From Desmodesmus armatus (taxonomy: Eukaryota > Chlorophyta > Chlorophyceae > Sphaeropleales > Scenedesmaceae), in the NCBI GenBank assembly GCA_007449985.2, contig VIIQ02000582.1:399373-463372 (forward strand): a DNA stretch of 64,000 nucleotides, given 5' to 3'. The first letter of the stretch is position 1, and the number at the start of each line of letters is the position of its first letter. Below the pieces are notes generated by a model. That model ran no database searches, was not told the DNA's origin, and saw nothing but the letters and a program-made list of their open reading frames with translations. This document shows positions 46,909 to 64,000 of this stretch, in pieces. The position numbers and the translations under genes were made by a program.

Positions 46909-47454
46909 GCTGCCCATGCATAGGGATGGGCCAAAGCGTATGCGTGTGTACGAACGTATATTTTCCGTATGCGTATATATACGTATATTATACGTATGTG
47001 CTCCCAGATGGCCGACAGTTACAGTGGCAGTTACGGTTTTCAGAGTATGCAGATTTCAGCTGCATATCGTAAGGAATGCTTCTTTGAAATACGTTTGAAT
47101 GATTAGGAAACTTTATTTTGCCATACTGTTTGAACGCATTAGTCCGCAACCCCAACTTCGGGATTCGCATCAACCGTCGACTCACCGGGAGGGTGGAGAT
47201 GTGGTGCTGTGGGCGCGCGCTTGACCGCGCAAACAATACAATAGTTAGAATAACACTTTATAAGATTATATTACATGATTATTAAAGGCATAGCGCCAGC
47301 CTGCAGTCTTAACAGTGACTTCCCTGACAACCCCCTGAAAACATACGCTTGACATACTAGTATATATACGGATACGTATGTAACATACGTATATATACGT
47401 ATGTTAAAAGCAGCCACATACGGTTTGGCCCATCCCTAGCTGTGCATGGGCAGC
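46909..47454. mobile_element. hAT-like MITE with TAGGGATGGGCCAAA termini
   Basis: Inverted termini 46921-46942 and 47417-47438 (TAGGGATGGGCCAAA.CGTATG, one mismatch) match the style of hAT ends. Twelve more bases outside them are also inverted (GCTGCCCATGCA, 46909-46920 against 47443-47454). Sub-terminal regions are dense in TACGTATATA palindromes and the whole is AT-rich. No coding capacity, so nonautonomous. The adjacent 8-mers agree at only five of eight positions, so a target duplication is uncertain. Confidence 0.75.
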
Positions 47455-47983
47455 TCGAGGGTGCCCTACTGTCTCATTGGTAGGGGGTGGGTTCCCTGGG
47501 CAGCAACGTGGCTTCCATGCACTGCGTGTCGAGAGGCTTTGACGACATCAGCATGCAGGTCAATCTACTGTGCTAGTGTTTTGCGTGAGCAAAAAGCACC
47601 TGCAAATGCACACACCGACAGTTGCCGTGTGCATGGTCACCTACACATGCAGGCAAGCACAGCTGATGCAGCGTTAGCTTCAGGATAATGACCAGACAAC
47701 ACATATATTGTGCGTGGAAGATGATGTTGATTGGGCATGGCGCGGCGGGGCACTCGCCGGGGTCGCCAGAAATTATGCGATATGTTGAGCCGACCCTTGG
47801 ACCAGTAGGGTTTGCGCTTCGGCAGATCGTGCTTTCTCCGCACTTCTGTTCAGTGCTCAACTGATTCATGTTTGTTGATTCGCGGCTCTGTGGCTCTATC
47901 GCCGGACGCGAGTGCTGCTGCGAACCCGGCGTTGACTGCTGCTGTTACCTGTGCCACAATTTTGCTACTGCTGCTGCTCCACA
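47455..47983. promoter_or_regulatory. Upstream region of the U-box gene
   Basis: About 530 bp between the MITE and the first ATG. No TATA-like element could be chosen with confidence. The promoter is inferred from position only. Confidence 0.3.
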
Positions 47984-55321
<7,338 letters not shown>

Positions 55322-56824
55322 CATGATGGGTGACAGAGCTGCAGCAGTTTGAGGCTGCCATGCAGCTATGGTATGGCCTTGGCTTGCAGGCTTTGTAGTG
55401 GGTATAGTTGAGGAAGGGGGAGTACGTGCAGCACCGCTGCTCCCAAACTAGACAGGGGGGTTCCGACGTCGTTGCAAAGGGAGCTCCGCTTGCCACTGAG
55501 TTCCTCCGGACACTCAAGTACAAGGGCCCTGTACAGTTCAAGCAGTTGCATTGTTGTGCTGGCAATAGTAGTGTGAAGTGACTGCAGTACCAACATTGAT
55601 ATTGCAATTGCATGTAGCTATATGCCACCAATCGGCATGCAGTGTGCCCTTACGCACAATGGCGGGTTTGCCAAACCATCACGGTGCATCCCATGATGTG
55701 CAGTATCGCACATCAGTGGCGGTGTCAAAGCGTTTGGGAACAGCTTTTACTATTTGTGCTTGTTGTGGTTGCCCGCTCTGTGCGCATCAAGTTGCAGGCG
55801 TCACATCACTAGCCTATAGTTGGCAAGGCATGCGCAGCCTATCGATGCCACGTTCAGCAGTAGTTTTTTTGGGTTCAGCAGTATCGCGTACACTGTCAAT
55901 GGCCACCGTGGCCTGACGACCCATCTGTTTTTTCTGTCTGTGTGTTGCATTTATGCTTGCAGTGGATCTGTTTCAATGTCGTGCCGTACGGTACGTGCTT
56001 GGCTGCTTGCTTGTACTTGTCACAGCATGGACTGCATGCCATTGATGCGTGTTATCAGCATCAATGCTGACTGATGCGCAGACACTGGACTCAGCAAATG
56101 TCTGAGGCCTCACCTCCTTGCTTGCAGCGATGCATGCCTTTTCGGAACATGTTGCCTGCAGTAATGTGCACGCTTGACATGATGGTGGAGGAAGACATAT
56201 CTCTGTGTGGTTAATTGCATGTTGTTAATGGAACGCCTTCAGGGTCCAACAAGTTTGATCAACCAGGGGCAATGCAGGCAGATGTACTACATGGCATGGC
56301 ATGCCATGCCATGGCACATGTTGCTGTTGGCAGTTCTACTAGGACCACAGTCCACGGCATGCCCCATGGGCCAACTGAGGCTGTGTGAGTGCGGATGTCA
56401 GGGACAGCATTATGCGTGCTCGAGTTTTTGCATGTTGCTAAATAAGCAGTTTGCCTGCAGCCCTGCGTGCACTTGGCAGCTGTAGACTGCCATCTGACAG
56501 TGTCACGCCCTGAAAAAAGTTGTGACGACATTTGTGTGTCGCATGCTTACTCAAGGGGGTATCACTCTGAGCCGGTCGCAACCTTCAGGTGGTGAAATGC
56601 CCCAGACCAATTGGCAGTCCATACCACCTACACCAGATGACAGCTATCACTCAGACAAGGCAGCGGGAGAGCCATCATCAGCAGCCTGAAGTGACAGCTT
56701 GTCAGTGCCAGCCTGGTTGGTACCATTTGCGAACACGTTGGGGTTGACAGCCAGGATCTACGTGGCAACTACTACACAGTCAGGAGTCCGGCCAAGCAGG
56801 CACACTTGCGCCTTTCAGTCTAAT
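55322..56824. other. Intergenic, no gene recognised
   Basis: Probable 3' UTR of the U-box gene followed by unremarkable DNA up to the tandem array. No domain similarity seen in either strand. Confidence 0.4.
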
Positions 56825-59800
56825 ACACCTAGGGACAAAAGTTTGTGCTCAATGTGACTGACACAGTAGCACTCACAAGCTAGAACATCAGCTTTGTCAT
56901 TAGTACCCACCACCACACAGCTGAAGAGGTGCACTACCAGAGCAGTTGCATGACAGGCTCTGCCAATCACTGCAACCATCAATGCATGCAAGTGCAACCC
57001 TGGGGGTGACCCCCTCAAAAAGTGCCTGAAACTGCAAGGTGATTTTGACCCCCACACCCTTCAGTCCAGGCTGCAGCCACAGGAATGGATGCTGCAGATA
57101 GCCCCACCAGCTGCATGTATGCCTCACCCCCAGCCCATCCCCCTGTCCCCCAAAGCCATGTGCAGCTTCAGCACAGAGAAGGCCAACCTGGCAGCCAGCA
57201 CCCCTGAAAGCAAGTGGCAATTTCACCTCTGGAACACACACACAACAGGCCACAGGCTGGTGGAAGCTGAGCAGGCACCCCAAGGGTCCCACCGCCCCAT
57301 CAATAAGGAAGGTGTAGGCAGAGGAGCTAGGTGCTTGGTGCTGGTGCGGCGTGCGGCTAAGGCTAAGGCTAGGCGCGCACGTGGCATCAACCGGGTGGGG
57401 GAGGGAAGTCTCGATCGCCGGCTGCACGCACCACAAAACACCGCGCTGACCACCTTGGCCAACGCACAGCAGTAGTGCAATGGGAAAGCTGAGAAACGTT
57501 CAAATACCGAACATCAACGGAAACTGCTGCTGTCTTGGGGTGACAGGGAATTTGTGTCGGTCGTAAAAACTTTTGTCCCTAAGTGTGCGCCACACCCAGC
57601 CCCCCGGCACCCCCAACCCCTGCCGCCGCCCATTGCTGCCACCAACCCCTGTGGGTAAGCTGTTGGTGCCAATCAGTAGCAGGTGCAGTAGTCTTATTTA
57701 TGAATGTAAAACTGCTTGTCTTTGCTGCTGTTGCAGCTGGCAGCTTTTCACCTCAACTTGGCTGACCCCCCACAGTGCACCCCTAAAACCTGCATTTTGC
57801 TTGTAGTATCTCACAAAGCAGCAGCAGCACAGCTACAAAGAGTGATTGGAAGCAGCACAGCGGGGAGCATCAGAAGCACACATGTGACAGCCTCAAGGGT
57901 TGTTGGTGGCTTTACCACTGGCAGAAGAAAACAGTCACCCCGTGCGCCCATGTCACGCACCAAGTTGGTCAAAAAGTGGCCAAAATCGAACATGCTTGCA
58001 ATCAATCCAGCCACTCACAGGGGAAAGCCAGCACACCCATCACACCATGAGGGACAACAGCAGCCATATACCAACAGCAGGGTGCTGCCCCACCTCAGAT
58101 GCAAGCACACCTTGCAGGGACCAATGAGGAAAGTCCACCAGTGGCGCACACCTAGGGACAAAAGTTTGTGCTCAATGTGACTGACACAGTAGCACTCACA
58201 AGCTAGAACATCAGCTTTGTCATTAGTACCCACCACCACACAGCTGAAGAGGTGCACTACCAGAGCAGTTGCATGACAGGCTCTGCCAATCACTGCAACC
58301 ATCAATGCATGCAAGTGCAACCCTGGGGGTGACCCCCTCAAAAAGTGCCTGAAACTGCAAGGTGATTTTGACCCCCACACCCTTCAGTCCAGGCTGCAGC
58401 CACAGGAATGGATGCTGCAGATAGCCCCACCAGCTGCATGTATGCCTCACCCCCAGCCCATCCCCCTGTCCCCCAAAGCCATGTGCAGCTTCAGCACAGA
58501 GAAGGCCAACCTGGCAGCCAGCACCCCTGAAAGCAAGTGGCAATTTCACCTCTGGAACACACACACAACAGGCCACAGGCTGGTGGAAGCTGAGCAGGCA
58601 CCCCAAGGGTCCCACCGCCCCATCAATAAGGAAGGTGTAGGCAGAGGAGCTAGGTGCTTGGTGCTGGTGCGGCGTGCGGCTAAGGCTAAGGCTAGGCGCG
58701 CACGTGGCATCAACCGGGGGGGGGAGGAAGTCTCGATCGCCGGCTGCACGCACCACAAAACACCGCGCTGACCACCTTGGCCAACGCACAGCAGTAGTGC
58801 AATGGGAAAGCTGAGAAACGTTCAAATACCGAACATCAACGGAAACTGCTGCTGTCTTGGGGTGACAGGGAATTTGTGTCGGACGTAAAAACTTTTGTCC
58901 CTAAGTGTGCGCCACACCCAGCCCCCCGGCACCCCAAACCCCTGCCGCCGCCCATTGCTGCCACCAACCCCTGTGGGTAAGCTGTTGGTGCCAATCAGTA
59001 GCAGGTGCAGTGGTCTTATTTATGAATGTAAAACTGCTTGTCTTTGCTGCTGTTGCAGCTGGCAGCTTTTCACCTCAACTTGGCTGACCCCCCACAGTGC
59101 ACCCCTAAAACCTGCATTTTGCTTGTAGTATCTCACAAAGCAGCAGCAGCACAGCTACAAAGAGTGATTGGAAGCAGCACAGCGGGGAGCATCAGAAGCA
59201 CACATGTGACAGCCTCAAGGGTTGTTGGTGGCTTTACCACTGGCAGAAGAAAACAGTCACCCCGTGCGCCCATGTCACGCACCAAGTTGGTCAAAAAGTG
59301 GCCAAATCGAACATGCTTGCAATCAATCCAGCCACTCACAGGGGAAAGCCAGCACACCCATCACACCATGAGGGACAACAGCAGCCATATACCAACAGCA
59401 GGGTGCTGCCCCACCTCAGATGCAAGCACACCTTGCAGGGACCAATGAGGAAAGTCCACCAGTGGCGCACACCTAGGGACAAAAGTTTGTGCTCAATGTG
59501 ACTGACACAGTAGCACTCACAAGCTAGAACATCAGCTTTGTCATTAGTACCCACCACCACACAGCTGAAGAGGTGCACTACCAGAGCAGTTGCATGACAG
59601 GCTCTGCCAATCACTGCAACCATCAATGCATGCAAGTGCAACCCTGGGGGTGACCCCCTCAAAAAGTGCCTGAAACTGCAAGGTGATTTTGACCCCCACA
59701 CCCTTCAGTCCAGGCTGCAGCCACAGGAATGGATGCTGCAGATAGCCCCACCAGCTGCATGTATGCCTCACCCCCAGCCCATCCCCCTGTCCCCCAAAGC

Positions 59801-62800
59801 CATGTGCAGCTTCAGCACAGAGAAGGCCAACCTGGCAGCCAGCACCCCTGAAAGCAAGTGGCAATTTCACCTCTGGAACACACACAAACAGGCCACAGGC
59901 TGGTGGAAGCTGAGCAGGCACCCCAAGGGTCCCACCGCCCCATCAATAAGGAAGGTGTAGGCAGAGGAGCTAGGTGCTTGGTGCTGGTGCGGCGTGCGGC
60001 TAAGGCTAAGGCTAGGCGCGCACGTGGCATCAACCGGGTGGGGAGGGAAGTCTCGATCGCCGGCTGCACGCACCACAAAACACCGCGCTGACCACCTTGG
60101 CCAACGCACAGCAGTAGTGCAATGGGAAAGCTGAGAAACGTTCAAATACCGAACATCAACGGAAACTGCTGCTGTCTTGGGGTGACAGGGAATTTGTGTC
60201 GGTCGTAAAAACTTTTGTCCCTAAGTGTGCGCCACACCCAGCCCCCCGGCACCCCCAACCCCTGCCGCCGCCCATTGCTGCCACCAACCCCTGTGGGTAA
60301 GCTGTTGGTGCCAATCAGTAGCAGGTGCAGTGGTCTTATTTATGAATGTAAACTGCTTGTCTTTGCTGCTGTTGCAGCTGGCAGCTTTTCACCTCAACTT
60401 GGCTGACCCCCCACAGTGCACCCCTAAAACCTGCATTTTGCTTGTAGTATCTCACAAAGCAGCAGCAGCACAGCTACAAAGAGTGATTGGAAGCAGCACA
60501 GCGGGGAGCATCAGAAGCACACATGTGACAGCCTCAAGGGTTGTTGGTGGCTTTACCACTGGCAGAAGAAAACAGTCACCCCGTGCGCCCATGTCACGCA
60601 CCAAGTTGGTCAAAAAGTGGCCAAAATCGAACATGCTTGCAATCAATCCAGCCACTCACAGGGGAAAGCCAGCACACCCATCACACCATGAGGGACAACA
60701 GCAGCCATATACCAACAGCAGGGTGCTGCCCCACCAGATGCAAGCACACCTTGCAGGGACCAATGAGGAAAGTCCACCAGTGGCGCACACCTAGGGACAA
60801 AAGTTTGTGCTCAATGTGACTGACACAGTAGCACTCACAAGCTAGAACATCAGCTTTGTCATTAGTACCCACCACCACACAGCTGAAGAGGTGCACTACC
60901 AGAGCAGTTGCATGACAGGCTCTGCCAATCACTGCAACCATCAATGCATGCAAGTGCAACCCTGGGGGTGACCCCTCAAAAAGTGCCTGAAACTGCAAGG
61001 TGATTTTGACCCCCACACCCTTCAGTCCAGGCTGCAGCCACAGGAATGGATGCTGCAGATAGCCCCACCAGCTGCATGTATGCCTCACCCCAGCCCATCC
61101 CCCTGTCCCCCAAAGCCATGTGCAGCTTCAGCACAGAGAAGGCCAACCTGGCAGCCAGCACCCCTGAAAGCAAGTGGCAATTTCACCTCTGGAACACACA
61201 CACAACAGGCCACAGGCTGGTGGAAGCTGAGCAGGCACCCCAAGGGTCCCACCGCCCCATCAATAAGGAAGGTGTAGGCAGAGGAGCTAGGTGCTTGGTG
61301 CTGGTGCGGCGTGCGGCTAAGGCTAAGGCTAGGCGCGCACGTGGCATCAACCGGGTGGGGGAGGGAGTCTCGATCGCCGGCTGCACGCACCACAAAACAC
61401 CGCGCTGACCACCTTGGCCAACGCACAGCAGTAGTGCAATGGGAAAGCTGAGAAACGTTCAAATACCGAACATCAACGGAAACTGCTGCTGTCTTGGGGT
61501 GACAGGGAATTTGTGTCGGTCGTAAAAACTTTTGTCCCTAAGTGTGCGCCACACCCAGCCCCCCGGCACCCCCAACCCCTGCCGCCGCCCATTGCTGCCA
61601 CCAACCCTGTGGGTAAGCTGTTGGTGCCAATCAGTAGCAGGTGCAGTGGTCTTATTTATGAATGTAAAACTGCTTGTCTTTGCTGCTGTTGCAGCTGGCA
61701 GCTTTTCACCTCAACTTGGCTGACCCCCCACAGTGCACCCCTAAAACCTGCATTTTGCTTGTAGTATCTCACAAAGCAGCAGCAGCACAGCTACAAAGAG
61801 TGATTGGAAGCAGCACAGGGGGAGCATCAGAAGCACACATGTGACAGCCTCAAGGGTTGTTGGTGGCTTTACCACTGGCAGAAGAAAACAGTCACCCCGT
61901 GCGCCCATGTCACGCACCAAGTTGGTCAAAAAGTGGCCAAAATCGAACATGCTTGCAATCAATCCAGCCACTCACAGGGAAAGCCAGCACACCCATCACA
62001 CCATGAGGGACAACAGCAGCCATATACCAACAGCAGGGTGCTGCCCCACCTCAGATGCAAGCACACCTTGCAGGGACCAATGAGGAAAGTCCACCAGTGG
62101 CGCACACCTAGGGACAAAAGTTTGTGCTCAATGTGACTGACACAGTAGCACTCACAAGCTAGAACATCAGCTTTGTCATTAGTACCCACCACCACACAGC
62201 TGAAGAGGTGCACTACCAGAGCAGTTGCATGACAGGCTCTGCCAATCACTGCAACCATCAATGCATGCAAGTGCAACCCTGGGGGTGACCCCCTCAAAAA
62301 GTGCCTGAAACTGCAAGGTGATTTTGACCCCCACACCCTTCAGTCCAGGCTGCAGCCACAGGAATGGATGCTGCAGATAGCCCCACCAGCTGCATGTATG
62401 CCTCACCCCCAGCCCATCCCCCTGTCCCCCAAAGCCATGTGCAGCTTCAGCACAGAGAAGGCCAACCTGGCAGCCAGCACCCCTGAAAGCAAGTGGCAAT
62501 TTCACCTCTGGAACACACCACAACAGGCCACAGGCTGGTGGAAGCTGAGCAGCACCCAAGGGTCCCACCGCCCCATCAATAAGGAAGGTGTAGGCAGAGG
62601 AGCTAGGTGCTTGGTGCTGGTGCGGCGTGCGGCTAAGGCTAAGGCTAGGCGCGCACGTGGCATCAACCGGGTGGGGAGGGAAGTCTCGATCGCCGGCTGC
62701 ACGCACCACAAAACACCGCGCTGACCACCTTGGCCAACGCACAGCAGTAGTGCAATGGGAAAGCTGAGAAACGTTCAAATACCGAACATCAACGGAAACT

Positions 62801-64000
62801 GCTGCTGTCTTGGGGTGACAGGGAATTTGTGTCGGTCGTGAAAAACTTTTGTCCCTAAGTGTGCGCCACACCCAGCCCCCCGGCACCCCAACCCCTGCCG
62901 CCGCCCATTGCTGCCACCAACCCCTGTGGGTAAGCTGTTTGGTGCCAATCAGTAGCAGGTGGCAGTGGTCTTATTTATAATGTAAAACTGCTTGTCTTGC
63001 TGCTGTTGCAGCTGGCAGCTTTTCACCTCAACTTGGCTGACCCCCCACAGTGCACCCCTAAAACCTGCATTTTGCTTGTAGTATCTCACAAGACAGCCAG
63101 CAGCACAGCTACAAAGAGTGATTGGAAGCAGCACAGCGGGGAGCATCAGAAGCACACATGTGACAGCCTCAAGGGTTGTTGGTGGCTTTACCACTGGCAG
63201 AAGAAAACAGTCACCCCGTGCGCCCAGTCACGCACCAAGTTGGTCAAAAAGTGGCCAAAATCGAACATGCTTGCATCAATCCAGCCACTCACAGGGGAAA
63301 GCCAGCACACCCATCACACCATGAGGGACAACAGCAGCCATCTACCAACAGCAGGGTGCTGCCCCACCTCAGATGCAAGCACACCTTGCAGGGACCAATG
63401 AGGAAGTCCACCAGTGGCGCACACTAGGGACAAAAGTGTTTGTGCTCAATGTGACTGACACAGTAGCACTCACAAGCTAGAACATCAGCTTTGTCATTAG
63501 TACCCACCACCACACAGCTGAAGAGGTGCACTACCGAGCAGGTTGCATGACAGGCTCTGCCAATCACTGGCAACCATCAATGCATGCAAGTGCAACCCTG
63601 GGGGTGACCCCCTCAAAAAGTGCCTGAAACTGCAAGGTGATTTTGACCCCCACACCCTTCAGTCCAGGCTGCAGCCACAGGAATGGATGCTGCAGATAGC
63701 CCCACCGCTGCATGTATGCCTCACCCCCAGCCCATCCCCTGTCCCCCAAAGCCATGTGCAGCTTCAGCACAGAGAAGGCCAACCTGGCAGCCAGCACCCC
63801 TGAAAGCAAGTGGCAATTTCACCTCTGGAACACACACCAACAGGCCACAGGCTGGTGGAAGATGAACAGGCACGCCCAAGGGTCCCGACCGCCCCTCAAT
63901 AAGGAAGGTGTAGCAGAGGAGCTAGGTGCTGGTGCTGGTGCGGCGTGCGGCTAAGGCTAAGGCTAGCGCGCACGTGGCATCAACCGGGTGGGGAGGGAAG
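56825..64000. repeat. 1.32-kb tandem array, 5.4 units, running off the window
   Basis: Unit landmarks (GGGACAAAAGTTT) fall at 56832, 58155, 59476, 60794, 62111 and 63427, giving periods of 1323, 1321, 1318, 1317 and 1316 bp. Units are nearly identical apart from small indels, which increase toward the right edge. Each unit consists of a 748-bp part bounded by inverted repeats plus a spacer of about 570 bp. ORFs of 100-235 codons occur on both strands (for example 58223-58825 -, 57716-58180 +), but indels shift them between units and none resembles a known protein. Confidence 0.95.
56830..57581. mobile_element. 748-bp TIR element with TA flanks, first copy in the array
   Basis: Inverted ends GGGACAAAAGTTT (56832-56844) and AAACTTTTGTCCC (57567-57579), each flanked by TA (56830-56831, 57580-57581). 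This is the arrangement expected of a Tc1/mariner-type nonautonomous element. The same pair recurs in every array unit. In later units the inverted similarity extends outward through GTGGCGCACAC, so the true element could also be the complementary spacer. Confidence 0.6.

Noticed and set aside
58223..58825. 200-codon minus-strand ORF repeated in the array as a transposase gene
   Set aside because: No transposase motif visible, strongly hydrophobic/Cys-rich odd composition, and the frame is broken by indels in other units.

Overview
This window is nuclear DNA of a eukaryote, most likely a chlorophycean green alga (a volvocalean lineage such as Haematococcus would fit; the species is inferred, not proven). 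The genes are broken into many short exons (about 50-470 bp) joined at CAG|G-type splice sites. Coding parts are GC-rich. Introns are packed with CAG/CTG runs, poly-C, poly-G and GT tracts. There are no operons. The longest ORFs are mostly translated simple repeats, so genes were assembled here from exons by domain similarity and by checking that splice phases fit.

Layout. 12-4445 (+): 3' part of an NDUFAF7/MidA-type SAM methyltransferase, a mitochondrial complex I assembly factor. About 5090-11175 (+): a cellulose-synthase-like GT2 processive glycosyltransferase with all D,D,D,QxxRW motifs. 12510-18778 (+): a complete AAAP-family amino acid transporter whose intron 3 holds a kilobase-scale CTGCCG hexanucleotide tract. 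18779-23400: mostly gene-poor, with a 280-bp TIR element. About 23409-26370 (+): a Q/A-rich protein of unknown function with 42-residue internal repeats. 26371-34653: weakly coding, with a minus-strand Pro/Ala/Gln-rich exon and a dispersed repeat pair. 34654-37820 (+): a complete cystinosin gene (PQ-loop cystine/H+ symporter). About 39900-46870 (-): a decayed non-LTR retrotransposon. 46909-47454: a hAT-like MITE next to its 5' end. 47984-55321 (+): a many-exon gene that joins an alpha-helical N-terminal region, a U-box, one transmembrane helix, ricin-B-like lectin segments and three ShKT domains. 56825-64000: a tandem array with a 1.32-kb period in which every unit carries a 748-bp TIR element.

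Two themes stand out. First, the U-box/TM/lectin/ShKT gene looks like a membrane-spanning E3 ligase with an extracytoplasmic sugar- and ligand-binding tail. Eleven consecutive exons share one consistent reading phase, which argues against a chance join of neighbours. Second, in four unrelated genes the head of an exon with its splice acceptor, or the tail with its donor, has been copied in tandem into the adjoining intron (up to five copies), leaving rows of decoy splice sites. The genes do not form one pathway; they are ordinary housekeeping, transport, cell-wall and signalling genes set in a repeat-rich landscape.
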